A DNA stretch of 64,000 nt from Bradyrhizobium sp. WSM1417 (lineage in GTDB: Bacteria > Pseudomonadota > Alphaproteobacteria > Rhizobiales > Xanthobacteraceae), in the NCBI RefSeq assembly GCF_000515415.1, contig NZ_KI911783.1:5319831-5383830 (forward strand), read 5' to 3'. The position numbers and the translations under genes were made by a program. Below the pieces are notes generated by a model that ran no database searches, was not told the origin of the DNA, and saw only the letters and a program-made list of their open reading frames with translations. Below, in pieces: positions 39,360 to 50,394 of the stretch. Each line of letters begins with the position of its first letter. Positions within the stretch are counted from its first letter, which is position 1.

Positions 39360-39983
39360 TCACTTCATTTCCGTCAGCCGCGCCGCATAGCGGGCCATCA
39401 GGTCGACCTCGATATTGACCTCATCTCCCGCCTTCCAGCCGCCGATCGTCGTGACCGTCAGGGTGTGCGGGATGATCAGCACCGAAAAGCTCACGTCCTT
39501 CACCGTATTAACCGTCAGCGAGACGCCGTCGAGCGTGATCGAGCCCTTGGTCGCGATGAACCGCGCCAGCTCCCGCGTCGTGGAGAGCTCGAACCGCGCC
39601 ATCTCGGGCAGGTCCTCGCGGCTGACGAGGGTCGCGATGCCATCGGCATGGCCGGCGACGATATGCCCGCCAAGCTCGTCGCCGATCTTGAGCGCACGCT
39701 CGAGATTGAGCCTGGTGCCGACCTTCCAGTGCTTTGCCGTCGTCAGCGCCAGCGTCTCGGCCGCGGCATCGACGTCGAACCAGGTCCTTTGAGCAGACTC
39801 TTTGCCGCCTTCGACGCCGGAAGCAACCACCGTCAGGCACACGCCATTGCAGGCGATCGAGGCGCCGTCGGCAATGGTGGTCTGGTCGTAGCGGCAGGCG
39901 ATGCGCAGCCGGTGCAGCTGGCCTTGCGCCGTCGGCGTGAAGCCGATGATCTCGCCGATATCGGTGACAATGCCGGTGAACAT
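39360..39983 (-). CDS. ribE: riboflavin synthase alpha chain
   Basis: A 207-residue enzyme that converts two lumazine molecules to riboflavin. It has two lumazine-binding repeats: the N-terminal [12 protein letters not shown] with SIACNGVCLTV, and the second with GHIVAGHADGIA and GSITLDGVSLTVN. Its ATG overlaps the ribD stop codon by one nt, showing coupled translation. Length is normal. Confidence 0.95.
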   Translation of the reverse strand: MFTGIVTDIGEIIGFTPTAQGQLHRLRIACRYDQTTIADGASIACNGVCLTVVASGVEGGKESAQRTWFDVDAAAETLALTTAKHWKVGTRLNLERALKIGDELGGHIVAGHADGIATLVSREDLPEMARFELSTTRELARFIATKGSITLDGVSLTVNTVKDVSFSVLIIPHTLTVTTIGGWKAGDEVNIEVDLMARYAARLTEMK

Positions 39984-41131
39984 TACGCGCGCTCGTAGAT
40001 GGTGAGAGTATCCTTGTCGAAGGTCTCGCTAGCATGAACCTTGTAGGCCTGCGACTGCGTGATTTTCGACAGGGGCAATGCAGCGAGCGCATCCACCCCG
40101 TCGGCGCCCACCGCCTCCGCGCCGCGGAACAGCCAGATCTCGTCAACGAGGTCGGCGGCGATGAAGGAGGCCGCGACGCGGCTGCCGCCCTCGACCATCA
40201 GCCGCGTGATGCCCTTGCCGGCCAATGCATGCAGCACCGCCGCAAGATCGAGCCCCGAGGCGTTGCCGGGCGGCACGCGGATCACTTGCGCACCGGCCGC
40301 ACCGAGCCGCGTGGCGGCCGCGGCCTCCGCGAGTTCAGAACCCACCACCCACAACGGAATCTCGCGCGCGGAGCCCACGAGCTTGCTTGCGCCGGGAATG
40401 CGCAGACTCTGGTCGAGAACGACGCGCACCGGCGAGCGCGCCGCCATGCCTGGCAGGCGGCAGTCGAGCTGCGGATCGTCCACCAGCACCGTGCCGATGC
40501 CGACCAGGATGGAGTCGCTCGAGGCGCGCAGGAGGTGCACCCGGTTGCGTGCCGCCTCCCCGGTGATCGCGACCGGCTTGCTCCCGGCCGCGCCGATCTT
40601 GCCGTCGGGCGAGACCGCGAGCTTCAGGATCACATGCGGGCGGTGATCCCTGATGCAGCGGAAATGCCCGGAATGATCGAAGGCGGCTTCGCGCGCGCAC
40701 AGACCCACATCCACCATGATGCCGGCGGCGCGCAAGCGCGCGTGACCCTGACCTGCGACTTCCGGGTTGGGATCCTCGATCGCGGCCACCACACGCTTGA
40801 TGCCGGCGGCAATCACGGCGTCGGCACACGGTGGCGATTTGCCGAAATGCGAACACGGCTCCAGCGTGACATAGAGCGTGGCGCCGCGCGCGGCCTCGCC
40901 TGCGCGCCGCAGCGCTTCAGGCTCGCCATGCGGCCGTCCGCCAGGTTGGGTCCAGCCGCGGCCGACGATCACGCCGTCCTTGACGATGACGGCGCCGACG
41001 GCGGGATTGGGCCAGGTACGTCCCTGCCCGCGCCTGCCGAGCGCCAGCGCAAGCTCCATGAAGCGCCGGTCGGCATCCCTGGACTCGCGCGCCTTCTGCG
41101 CGAATTGATCCTCCAGGATGCGAAAGATCAT
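39983..41131 (-). CDS. ribD: bifunctional riboflavin deaminase/reductase
   Basis: A 382-residue two-domain enzyme of riboflavin synthesis: an N-terminal pyrimidine deaminase and a C-terminal reductase. The deaminase zinc ligands lie in HGEPEAL and [14 protein letters not shown]; the reductase domain begins near [12 protein letters not shown] and has [20 protein letters not shown] and [15 protein letters not shown] overlaps the nrdR stop (ATGA), so it is translationally coupled to nrdR. Confidence 0.95.
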   Translation of the reverse strand: MIFRILEDQFAQKARESRDADRRFMELALALGRRGQGRTWPNPAVGAVIVKDGVIVGRGWTQPGGRPHGEPEALRRAGEAARGATLYVTLEPCSHFGKSPPCADAVIAAGIKRVVAAIEDPNPEVAGQGHARLRAAGIMVDVGLCAREAAFDHSGHFRCIRDHRPHVILKLAVSPDGKIGAAGSKPVAITGEAARNRVHLLRASSDSILVGIGTVLVDDPQLDCRLPGMAARSPVRVVLDQSLRIPGASKLVGSAREIPLWVVGSELAEAAAATRLGAAGAQVIRVPPGNASGLDLAAVLHALAGKGITRLMVEGGSRVAASFIAADLVDEIWLFRGAEAVGADGVDALAALPLSKITQSQAYKVHASETFDKDTLTIYERA

Positions 41132-41610
41132 TTGCGGATCGCGGCGAGCCGCGCTTCCTCCTCACCGGAGAGTTCGCCGAGCACGTCGGCGAAATCCTTG
41201 GCCTCGCGGAAATTGCGGTAGACCGAGGCGAAGCGGACATAGGCGACGTCGTCGAGCGTGCGCAGATGCTCCATCACGGTCTCGCCGATCACCTCGGAGG
41301 AGATTTCAGCCTCGCCGCCGGTCTCGAGCTCGCGCACGATGGTGGAGACCATCTTCTCCACCCTTTCAGGCTCGACCTGCCGCTTGCGCAAGCTGATCGA
41401 CACCGAGCGCATCAGCTTGTCGCGATCGAACGGCACGCGGCGACCGTTGCGCTTGATTACCGTGAGCTCGCGCAGCTGCACGCGCTCGAAGGTGGTGAAG
41501 CGGAAATTGCAGGCGACGCACACGCGCCGCCTGCGGATCACGGAAGAGTCCTCGGTCGGACGCGAGTCCTTCACCTGCGTATCGAGACTGTTGCAGTTCG
41601 GGCAGCGCAT
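41128..41610 (-). CDS. nrdR: transcriptional repressor NrdR
   Basis: A 160-residue ATP-cone repressor of ribonucleotide reductase genes. The N-terminal zinc ribbon is CPNCNS...[13 protein letters not shown] (residues 3-42), and the ATP-cone follows from about residue 49 ([20 protein letters not shown]). It is followed by ribD with a 4-nt overlap and preceded by glyA at 29 nt. The glyA-nrdR-rib order is conserved in alphaproteobacteria. Confidence 0.96.
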   Translation of the reverse strand: MRCPNCNSLDTQVKDSRPTEDSSVIRRRRVCVACNFRFTTFERVQLRELTVIKRNGRRVPFDRDKLMRSVSISLRKRQVEPERVEKMVSTIVRELETGGEAEISSEVIGETVMEHLRTLDDVAYVRFASVYRNFREAKDFADVLGELSGEEEARLAAIRK

Positions 41611-41639
41611 CCGTTGACCTTGACCGGTTGTCTTGGACC

Positions 41640-42938
41640 TTACTGATAGATCGGGAAACGGTCGGTGAGCGCCTTGACCCGTTCCTTGATCGCGGCCTCG
41701 ACCAGCGGCGCCTTGCCGTCGGAGGATTGCGCGATCGCGTTCAGGACTTCGGCGATCATGCCGCCCACCTGCTGGAATTCGGCGACGCCGAACCCGCGGG
41801 TGGTTGCCGCAGGCGTGCCCAGCCGAATACCGGAGGTGACAAACGGCGACTCGGGGTCGAACGGAATACCGTTCTTGTTGCAGGTGATGGCAGCGCGAAC
41901 CAGCGCCTTCTCCGAGGCGTTGCCCTTCAGGCCCTTCGGCCGGAGGTCAACCAGCATCAAATGATTATCGGTGCCACCCGAGACAATGTCGAACCCGTGG
42001 CCCTTCATCGCCTCCGCCAGCGCCTTGGCGTTCTCGACGACGTTCTTGGCATAGACCTTGAAGTCCGGCCGCAGCGCCTCGGCGAAGGCGACCGCCTTCG
42101 CCGCGATCACATGCATCAAAGGTCCGCCCTGGAGGCCCGGGAAGATCGCCGAGTTGAATTTCTTGGTCAGCGCCTCGTCATTCCACAGCATCAGGCCGCC
42201 GCGCGGCCCGCGCAGCGATTTGTGCGTCGTGGTGGTGGTGATGTGGGCGTGCGGCACCGGCGAAGCATGCACGCCGCCGGCGACAAGACCGGCGAAGTGC
42301 GCCATGTCGACCAGGAGATACGCGCCGACGCTGTCCGCGATCTCGCGGAAGCGCTTGAAGTCCCAGGCGCGCGAATAGGCCGAGCCGCCGGCCACGATCA
42401 GCTTCGGCTTGACCTCCTCGGCCTGCTTGGCGACCGCGTCCATGTCGATGATCTGGTCCTCGCGGCGCACGGTGTAGTGCGCGGCCTTGAACCACTTGCC
42501 GCTCATGTTGACGGGGGAGCCGTGGGTGAGATGGCCGCCGGCGGCGAGATCGAGGCCCATGAAGGTGTCGCCGGGCTGAAGCAGCGCCAAGAACACCGCC
42601 TGGTTCATCTGGCTGCCGGAGTTCGGCTGCACGTTGGCGAAGTTGGCGCCGAACAGCTTCTTGGCGCGATCGATCGCGAGGTTCTCGGCCACGTCGACCC
42701 ACTCACAACCGCCGTAGTAGCGCGCGCCCGGGTAGCCTTCCGCATATTTGTTGGTCATCACCGAACCCTGCGCTTCCAGCACGGCACGGCTGACGATGTT
42801 CTCGGAGGCGATCAGCTCGACCTCATGACGCTGGCGGCCGAGCTCGCCCTTGATGGCGGCTGCGATTTCCGGGTCGGCCTGCTCGAGCGAGGCGGTGAAA
42901 AACGAATCGGGCGCGGAGGCGGTTTTGGCGAAGGTCAT
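41640..42938 (-). CDS. glyA: serine hydroxymethyltransferase
   Basis: A 432-residue PLP enzyme that splits serine to glycine and methylene-tetrahydrofolate, the main one-carbon source of the cell. The PLP lysine is in [14 protein letters not shown]; further blocks are [28 protein letters not shown] and [13 protein letters not shown]. It is the first gene of a run glyA-nrdR-ribD-ribE-ribH-nusB-thiL. Upstream lie 285 bp with a tandem repeat. Confidence 0.97.
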   Translation of the reverse strand: MTFAKTASAPDSFFTASLEQADPEIAAAIKGELGRQRHEVELIASENIVSRAVLEAQGSVMTNKYAEGYPGARYYGGCEWVDVAENLAIDRAKKLFGANFANVQPNSGSQMNQAVFLALLQPGDTFMGLDLAAGGHLTHGSPVNMSGKWFKAAHYTVRREDQIIDMDAVAKQAEEVKPKLIVAGGSAYSRAWDFKRFREIADSVGAYLLVDMAHFAGLVAGGVHASPVPHAHITTTTTHKSLRGPRGGLMLWNDEALTKKFNSAIFPGLQGGPLMHVIAAKAVAFAEALRPDFKVYAKNVVENAKALAEAMKGHGFDIVSGGTDNHLMLVDLRPKGLKGNASEKALVRAAITCNKNGIPFDPESPFVTSGIRLGTPAATTRGFGVAEFQQVGGMIAEVLNAIAQSSDGKAPLVEAAIKERVKALTDRFPIYQ

Positions 42939-43148
42939 CTTGCGAATATCTCCACCGCCGCAGCCTTTTGGCGGGCTACGGGCGGGTCTGGTGTGGCGAT
43001 CGGAAGCGGCGAGCGCGATCTACCACATCGCCCGCAACAGGCCAAGTAGTTGCGGGTCGGACCGGTGATTTATGCAAGATATGGTGGGACTGGAGGATTT
43101 GGACGACGGGGCGGTATCCGGTCGTCCATGTCCTGAAAGGCCCGCTTT

Positions 43149-43224
43149 GGGCTCGAATGGCCGCGCGGGTGCGAGCGGCCAGCCTCGGGCTCGAATGGCC
43201 GCGCGGGTGCGAGCGGCCAGCCTC
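43149..43224. repeat. perfect 2 x 38-bp tandem repeat with hairpins
   Basis: The unit GGGCTCGAATGGCCGCGCGG... of 38 bp occurs at 43149-43186 and is repeated without change at 43187-43224. Each copy holds a hairpin TGGCCGC / GCGGCCA with a 10-nt loop. The second copy ends exactly at the stop codon of the adjacent minus-strand gene, which therefore is followed by two tandem stem-loops, and both lie about 210 bp upstream of glyA. Confidence 0.92.
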
Positions 43225-43445
43225 TACAGCCCGGTATACCCCGCCTTCACGGGATCCACGCTGCCGTCGAGCTGCCGCAGATAGGTGAGGCCGCAAACCG
43301 TCAACCTGTGGGTGTTCTTCTCGCCGGCTTCCATCAACGTGTTGAGGTAGTTAGTCACCTTTTCCCGCGCCTCCGCGCTCGCCGCCGACGTGCGGTTGGC
43401 GAGCAAATCGTAGGTATGCATGATCCGGTCGATGGCAGCTTCCAT
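43224..43445 (-). CDS. small conserved protein of unknown function
   Basis: A 73-residue, probably helical protein (MEAAIDRIMHTYDLLANRTS at the start, ending VKAGYTGL). AGAGGG lies just before the ATG at 43445. I do not recognise a domain, but its composition and ribosome site look genuine. It follows another small gene at 43495 by 49 nt on the same strand, probably as an operon. Its stop codon touches a tandem repeat. Confidence 0.68.
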   Translation of the reverse strand: MEAAIDRIMHTYDLLANRTSAASAEAREKVTNYLNTLMEAGEKNTHRLTVCGLTYLRQLDGSVDPVKAGYTGL

Positions 43446-43494
43446 GGCACCCTCTGGTTCTTGGCGATTTTCTTGCCGCGTTTGGGAGTTGAGA

Positions 43495-43731
43495 TCAGGC
43501 AACCGCTTTGGCCTCGGACTGCGCCTCGAACCTGACGATGGCCTTGTTGGCCAGCCTGATCTTGTTGAATTCGCCGTGCTGGAGCAGCTTGATGACGATC
43601 TCGAGCAGGCGTTCGTCGGTAACGAGGGTGTCCCGGATCGCGCCGGAGCGGCGAAGATAGTTCGCGGCGATGGCATAGGCCTCGCTCACGAGTTCCACGT
43701 TCATCACCCCAACGCCACGCTCGACCAGCAT
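43495..43731 (-). CDS. small conserved protein of unknown function
   Basis: A 78-residue, probably helical protein starting MLVERGVGVMNVELVSEAYA and rich in hydrophobic heptads. GGAGG lies seven nt before the ATG at 43731; an internal ATG at 43704 is less likely. It is the first of two small genes. Function is not recognised. Confidence 0.65.
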   Translation of the reverse strand: MLVERGVGVMNVELVSEAYAIAANYLRRSGAIRDTLVTDERLLEIVIKLLQHGEFNKIRLANKAIVRFEAQSEAKAVA

Positions 43732-43931
43732 CGTCCGCCCTCCGATCGAAGGGGATAAGCGCCGAACCGGGAACTCGTTCCCTGCGATCGGGGATTTTTT
43801 CGCAACCGCGAAATGGAAAAACGCACCGGTCCGGACACAGCCGGGCCGGCGCGCTTGGGGAAGCTCAGGCACGTTGGGAGGCTTGCCGGTCTTGTTGCGG
43901 GCCGGCTTGGCCTTGTCCCGTCGAAAAGAAC

Positions 43932-44450
43932 TCAGAGGCGATACAGGATCTGGTCGGTCCAGAACCGCTCGAGGCGGTGCAGCGACTTGTTCAGGGTCGA
44001 GAACTCCTCGCCCGAGATGCCGCCGACCTGCTCGACCGTCTTGACGTGCTTCTGGTACAGCGAGTCGACGATGCGGCGGACTTCCTGGCCCTGCGGCGTC
44101 AGGCGGATGCGCACCGAGCGACGATCGACGCGCGAGCGCTGATGGTCGAGGAAGCCGAGCTCGACGAGCTTCTTCAGATTGTAGGAGACGTTGGAGCCCA
44201 GGTAATAACCGCGCGTGCGCAGTTCGCCCGCGGTCAGCTCCTTGTCGCCGATGTTGTAGAGCAGGAGCGCCTGCACCGAGTTAATGTCCGCACGACCGCG
44301 GCGATCGAACTCGTCCTTGATGACGTCGAGCAGCCGGCGATGCAGCCGCTCCACCAGAGTCAAGGCTTCCAGATAGAGCGTCTGCACCGAACCCTGCTGG
44401 CCGGAGACGCGCTCTGCGGTATCTGCCGCAGTTGCGACGGCTTTCATCAT
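43932..44450 (-). CDS. ldtR: LdtR-type MarR-family regulator
   Basis: A 172-residue winged-helix regulator that matches LdtR of rhizobia and Liberibacter, which controls an L,D-transpeptidase gene and envelope stress tolerance. The conserved core reads EALTLVERLHRRLLDVIKDE, INSVQALLLYNIGDKELTAGE, and then RTRGYYLGSNVSYNLKKLVE with the helix-turn-helix. ATG at 44450 has AGGGGAAG just upstream; a longer frame to 44486 lacks one. No transpeptidase gene is adjacent. The name rests on recalled similarity of this core. Confidence 0.85.
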   Translation of the reverse strand: MMKAVATAADTAERVSGQQGSVQTLYLEALTLVERLHRRLLDVIKDEFDRRGRADINSVQALLLYNIGDKELTAGELRTRGYYLGSNVSYNLKKLVELGFLDHQRSRVDRRSVRIRLTPQGQEVRRIVDSLYQKHVKTVEQVGGISGEEFSTLNKSLHRLERFWTDQILYRL

Positions 44451-44957
44451 GACACTTCCCCTGTTGTCGTTTTTATCGACACTCATTCGACGAAACTTGT
44501 GTCCCGTCTGATAGGTGCAACTTAAGGGGCTCGTTTGAAGATCGGCTTAAATAAGAGAATAAAGAGATCATGAATTTAAGACAGTGAATTGCGGATTAAG
44601 CCTGTGCCACAAGCACTTTTCGCAATAGTCTGTTGACTCTCGCAAGGTCCTGTTCACCCTCCGTCCGCCGCGATTGTCGCATTCCAGAACAGCCCCGCCC
44701 CGTTTCGAAACGGCCGCGTAACAGCTGTGGCGGAACACGCTGGTTAGCGAAAACTTACGTCGAATTTTACGCAACCAACCGTCAACCAAGCGGGCACAAC
44801 TGCGCCCTCGTGTCCCGGACCAGCACAGAGAAGATCCGGGTCCCAGGGGACACGAACGAGTTCGTGGAGAGATGGGCCCCGGCTCAGCGGCGCATCACTG
44901 CGTGCTGCGCAGCGTCCGGGGCACGAGAGAAAGAGTGATCGTTGAAATCGACTTCGC
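44451..44957. other. intergenic region with an imperfect inverted repeat
   Basis: No gene is supported in these 507 bp. The right part (44807-44927) has ends CTCGTGTCCCGGAC and GTCCGGGGCACGAG, a 14-bp inverted repeat with one mismatch, around an ATGGGCCCCGGCTCAGCGGC segment; this resembles another dispersed repeat of Bradyrhizobium. The left part is AT-rich and may hold the ldtR promoter. Confidence 0.6.
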
Positions 44958-46639
<1,682 letters not shown>

Positions 46640-46640
46640 C

Positions 46641-46830
46641 CCCCAAGGTCGTCCCGGCGAAGGCCGGGACATCTGTCTCTTTATCGTCGTCCTGGCGAAA
46701 GCCAGGACCCATACCGCGTGATCTATCGAGAGCACGCGGTATCGATACCGGCGAACGTACCAACTTCCAGTCTTCGCCAAACTTCTTCCCGGGGTAATGG
46801 GTCCTGGCTTTCGCCAGGACGACACCGAGG
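46641..46830. repeat. repeat element with 26-bp perfect inverted arms
   Basis: GTCGTCCTGGCGAAAGCCAG... at 46686-46711 is matched perfectly by its reverse complement at 46798-46823. Between the arms is a second hairpin TACCGCGTG / CACGCGGTA (46712-46741). A smaller hairpin GTCCCGGCGAAGGCCGGGAC lies at 46651-46670. It fills most of the 319-bp space between hemB and the RDD gene and may also terminate hemB transcription. Confidence 0.85.
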
Positions 46831-46958
46831 GTGTGCCACCACCACCTCCGCCGCCCCCGAATCGCCGGAATATTTCGGCTTGTTAATCTCGGCGCCCTTG
46901 GCACGCGGACGGCCTGTTCCCATGTCCTGCCACGGGAGTTTCCCTCGGGAGAACGGTC

Positions 46959-47498
46959 ATGTCGTATTCGGACTCGGGCAATGCCTGGCGCAATGACGGT
47001 GGGGCGCAGCCGCATGCCTACGATCCCTATCTGCACCCGGAACTGTTCCGCGGCGTTGCGACGCGGCGCGTGTTCGCTTTCCTGATCGACATGGTCGTGA
47101 TCTCGGTGCCGGTGATCCTCGGCTACCTCTTCATCGCGGTGTTCGGCGTGGTCACGCTCGGCATCGGCTGGGCGCTGTTCTGGCTGGCTTGGCCTGCCTC
47201 CGTGATCTGGGCCATCGTCTATTACGGCGCTTGCATCGGCGGTCCGTCGTCCGCGACGATCGGCATGCGCGTGATGGATCTAGAGCTCCGCACCTGGTAC
47301 GGCGCGCCCGGTTATTTCGTGCTGGGCGCCACCCACGCCGTGCTGTTCTGGGTGACCGTTTCGTTCCTGTCGCCCTTCGTGGTGCTGGTTGGCCTGTTCA
47401 ACGGCCGCAGGCGCTTGCTGCAGGATTTCGTGCTGGGAACGGTCGTGATCAACAATTCCGTTCGTGCGCCGGTGCCGCAAGGCGCGAGAACCTACTGA
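46959..47498 (+). CDS. RDD-family membrane protein
   Basis: A 179-residue protein of the RDD family with about four helices. The signature R/D/D residues appear in RRVFAFLIDMVVISVPV (residues 36-52) and DFVLGTVVIN. The family has been linked to transport (Na+/H+ exchange in some cases), but most members are uncharacterised. GGGAG lies just before the ATG. A degenerate tandem repeat starts at its last codons. Confidence 0.85.
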   Translation: MSYSDSGNAWRNDGGAQPHAYDPYLHPELFRGVATRRVFAFLIDMVVISVPVILGYLFIAVFGVVTLGIGWALFWLAWPASVIWAIVYYGACIGGPSSATIGMRVMDLELRTWYGAPGYFVLGATHAVLFWVTVSFLSPFVVLVGLFNGRRRLLQDFVLGTVVINNSVRAPVPQGARTY

Positions 47499-47580
47499 TC
47501 AAAGGACCTACTGATCAGCGACCTTTCGATCAAGGACCCGCTGATCAACCAACCTGGATCAAGAACCTGTCAACCTGGAC
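47491..47580. repeat. degenerate 15-bp tandem repeat
   Basis: About five units of 14-16 bp, each resembling CCTACTGATCAAGGA, start at 47491, 47507, 47522, 47537 and 47552. The GATCA core is kept in most. It begins in the last codons of the RDD gene and fills the space before bpt. Confidence 0.75.
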
Positions 47581-47677
47581 CCGCTATGCTGACCGACCTG
47601 ACCTGCCGAGCAGACCGATTGACCGGGGGCTTTCGTAGCGCGATGCTGATGTACATTTTGGAGGCCCACGACGTCCC

Positions 47678-48454
47678 TTGACCCAGCACTCGCGCGACAC
47701 CCCACAATTTTACCTCACGGCGCCCTCCCCCTGCCCCTATCTGCCGGGCCGGCACGAGCGCAAGGTGTTTACGCACCTCGTAGGTGAGCGCGCCGGCGAC
47801 CTCAACGACCTTCTGACCCATGGCGGCTTCCGTCGCAGCCAGTCGATCGCCTACCGGCCCGCCTGCGACCAGTGTCGCGCCTGCGTCTCGGTCCGGGTGA
47901 TCGCCAACGAGTTCCGCCCCTCCCGCAACTTCCGCAAGGTGATTGCGCGCAACGCCGACATCATCGGCGAGCAGCGCAGCGCGGTGCCGACCTCCGAGCA
48001 ATATTCGGTGTTCCGCGCCTATCTCGATTCCCGTCACCGCCATGGCGGCATGGCCGACATGACCGTGCTCGACTACGCCATGATGGTCGAGGACAGCCAT
48101 GTCGAGACCCGCATCATCGAGTACCGCAAGCGTGGTCCCGACAGCGGCATCACCGGCCGTGGCGAGCAGCTGATCGCGGTCGCACTGACCGACGTGCTCA
48201 GCGACGGCCTGTCGATGGTCTATTCGTTCTTCGAGCCGGGCGAAGTCAGCCGCTCGATGGGTACGTTCATGATCCTCGACCACATCGCCCGGGCTCGCCG
48301 GCAAGGACTGCCTTACGTCTATCTCGGCTATTGGATCGAAGGCTCGAAGAAGATGGACTACAAGGCCCGCTTCCTGCCGCAGCAGCGCCTCGCGCCGTCT
48401 GGCTGGCTGCGCATCGACGCGCAAGGCGACGCCGCGTCCGAGCCGCAGGATTGA
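47678..48454 (+). CDS. bpt: aspartate/glutamate leucyltransferase
   Basis: A 258-residue aminoacyl-tRNA-protein transferase of the bacterial Bpt type, which adds Leu to N-terminal Asp/Glu and so marks proteins for the ClpS-ClpAP N-degron pathway. Seen are [34 protein letters not shown], and [13 protein letters not shown] near the C-terminus. The start is TTG at 47678; a GGAGG stands about 13 nt upstream, farther than usual. An alternative further in is possible. Confidence 0.93.
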   Translation: MTQHSRDTPQFYLTAPSPCPYLPGRHERKVFTHLVGERAGDLNDLLTHGGFRRSQSIAYRPACDQCRACVSVRVIANEFRPSRNFRKVIARNADIIGEQRSAVPTSEQYSVFRAYLDSRHRHGGMADMTVLDYAMMVEDSHVETRIIEYRKRGPDSGITGRGEQLIAVALTDVLSDGLSMVYSFFEPGEVSRSMGTFMILDHIARARRQGLPYVYLGYWIEGSKKMDYKARFLPQQRLAPSGWLRIDAQGDAASEPQD

Positions 48455-48522
48455 TCCAGCACTGCAACCGTGGGCGAGATCGGTCGTTGTACTGCACCGG
48501 GTCGGTGGATACGGAGGCATTC

Positions 48523-48870
48523 TTGTCGAGCAAGGCCTACGAATTACTCGAGCGAGCGATTGTCGAACGACGCCAGGTGCTCTGCTTCTATCAAGGCCAC
48601 GTGCGCGAAATCTGCCCGGCAATATTGGGCCACACCGATGGCGACGAACGCACGCTCGCCTTTCAGTTTGCTGGCGGTTCCAGCAAACGATTGCTGCCTG
48701 GAGGGCAATGGAAGTGTTTGAACGTCGCCGAAATGAGCAATGTCGCGCTTCGTTCTGGAGAGTGGCACGGGGGCACTAGCCACCGCAAACGCCAGGAATG
48801 TGTGAAAGACGTAGACATCGATGTGAACCCGCGCAGCCCCTACAAGCCGCGACGTCGCCTCAGGCGCTGA
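48523..48870 (+). CDS. conserved small protein of unknown function (TTG start)
   Basis: A 115-residue protein starting at TTG 48523, with GGAGG five nt upstream, an excellent ribosome site. The open frame itself extends back into bpt, which hides it. IVERRQVLCFYQGHVREICPAILG and GDERTLAFQFAGGSSKRLLPGGQWKCL look like a genuine small domain with two Cys, faintly recalling WYL-type ligand domains; this is weak. A basic tail RSPYKPRRRLRR ends it. It lies 68 nt after bpt and converges with mntH. Confidence 0.7.
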   Translation: MSSKAYELLERAIVERRQVLCFYQGHVREICPAILGHTDGDERTLAFQFAGGSSKRLLPGGQWKCLNVAEMSNVALRSGEWHGGTSHRKRQECVKDVDIDVNPRSPYKPRRRLRR

Positions 48871-48874
48871 TCGT

Positions 48875-50227
48875 TCACCCGAACAGCGTATCCACCAGCA
48901 GCTTCACGTTCAAAACCACGATCACGCCCGCCACGATCCAAGCGATCGCCGCGACCCACGCCGGGATTACGAACTTGCCCATCTTGCGGCGGTCCGAGAC
49001 GAACCGCACCAGCGGGATCACGGCGAAGGGCAATTGCATCGACAACACGACCTGGCTGAATACCAGCAGATCGGCCGTGCCGCGCTCGCCATAGATCGCG
49101 GTGACGACGATCACGGGAATGATCGCGATGCCGCGCGTCAGCAACCGGCGCGCCCAGCTCGGCAGGCGCAGGTCGAGAAAGCCTTCCATCACGATCTGGC
49201 CGGCGAGCGTCGCCGTCACGGTTGAATTCAGGCCCGAGGCGAGCAGCGCCACCGCGAACAGCGTCGAGGCGATGCCGAGCCCGAGCAGCGGCGACAGCAG
49301 CTCGAACGCCTGGCCGATCTCGGCGACATCGGAATGGCCGCTCTTGTGGAAGGTCGCGGCCGCCACGACGAGGATCGCGGCATTGATGAACAGCGCCAGC
49401 ATCAGGGCGATGGTGGAGTCCGTCGTCGCCCATTTGATCGCCTCGCGGCGGCCCTCGTCGTTGCGCTCATAGGCGCGCGTCTGCACGATCGAGGAGTGTA
49501 GATAGAGATTATGCGGCATGACGGTCGCGCCGATGATGCCGATCGCGATGTAAAGCATCTCGGGGTTGGTGAAGATCTCGGTCTTCGGCACAAATCCCTT
49601 CAGCATCTCAGTAACGGGCGGTGCTGCCGCCGCTAGCTGGACCGTGAAGCAGACCGCGATCACGACGAGCAATGCGATGACGAAGGCTTCGAGGAAACGG
49701 AAGCCGCGGTTCATCAGGATGAGCAGCAAGAAGGCATCCAACGCAGCGATCAGCGCGCCGCCGATCAGGGGAATGCCGAACAAGAGTTTGAGCGCGATCG
49801 CCGTGCCGATGACCTCGGCGAGATCGCAGGCGATGATCGCTGCCTCGCAGGCGAGCCACAGCATGAAGTTCACCGCCGGCGAATAGGTCGCGCGGCAGGC
49901 CTGCGCGAGGTCGCGGTCGGTGACGATGCCGAGCCGTGCCGCCAGCGATTGCAGCAGGATCGCCATCAAATTCGAGAGCAGGATGACGGAGAGCAGCGTG
50001 TAGCCGAACTTGGACCCTCCGGCGAGATCGGTCGCCCAATTGCCGGGGTCCATGTACCCCACCGAGACCAGATAGCCCGGGCCGACAAAGGCGAGCAGGC
50101 GCCGCCACCACACCCCCGCGATGGGGAGGGCGACCGAGGCATTCACCTCGGCAAGGCTCTTGGTCGCAGGCGCGTCATTGCGCCAGCCGGCGGCGTCTCG
50201 GGTCAGATCGGGAGAGCGAGCATCCAT
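48875..50227 (-). CDS. mntH: NRAMP-family manganese transporter
   Basis: A 450-residue proton-coupled Mn2+ importer with about eleven helices. The metal-binding signatures DPGN (in [11 protein letters not shown]) and [10 protein letters not shown] are intact. In Bradyrhizobium japonicum mntH is the main Mn importer and is repressed by the Fur-like Mur protein. The ATG at 50227 is chosen; an in-frame start at 50278 lies upstream of the promoter-like elements. A TTGCAA operator and possible leaderless start are described separately. Confidence 0.95.
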   Translation of the reverse strand: MDARSPDLTRDAAGWRNDAPATKSLAEVNASVALPIAGVWWRRLLAFVGPGYLVSVGYMDPGNWATDLAGGSKFGYTLLSVILLSNLMAILLQSLAARLGIVTDRDLAQACRATYSPAVNFMLWLACEAAIIACDLAEVIGTAIALKLLFGIPLIGGALIAALDAFLLLILMNRGFRFLEAFVIALLVVIAVCFTVQLAAAAPPVTEMLKGFVPKTEIFTNPEMLYIAIGIIGATVMPHNLYLHSSIVQTRAYERNDEGRREAIKWATTDSTIALMLALFINAAILVVAAATFHKSGHSDVAEIGQAFELLSPLLGLGIASTLFAVALLASGLNSTVTATLAGQIVMEGFLDLRLPSWARRLLTRGIAIIPVIVVTAIYGERGTADLLVFSQVVLSMQLPFAVIPLVRFVSDRRKMGKFVIPAWVAAIAWIVAGVIVVLNVKLLVDTLFG

Positions 50228-50233
50228 GGGGCG

Positions 50234-50272
50234 AGAATACCGAAGTCGAGCCTTATTGCAACTCATTTGCAA
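50234..50272 (-). promoter_or_regulatory. mntH promoter with candidate Mur operator
   Basis: On the minus strand TTGCAA (50261-50256) and TATTCT (50239-50234) are spaced 16 bp, giving a -35/-10 pair. TTGCAA is a self-palindrome and occurs twice, 11 bp apart, at 50256-50261 and 50267-50272, a typical Fur/Mur-type operator over the -35. The -10 ends six nt before the mntH ATG, so the transcript may be leaderless or nearly so. Confidence 0.65.
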
Positions 50273-50394
50273 CTGCATCTAGCCGTATCGGTCCCTCGGC
50301 GGCCGCTATGTGCCGCCCCTGTCGGGAAGCGGGTGGGTTTGGCCGTCCTCCGAGGCGGATAGTGGCTCCGACTCGACTTTGCAGGAAATGAGCC

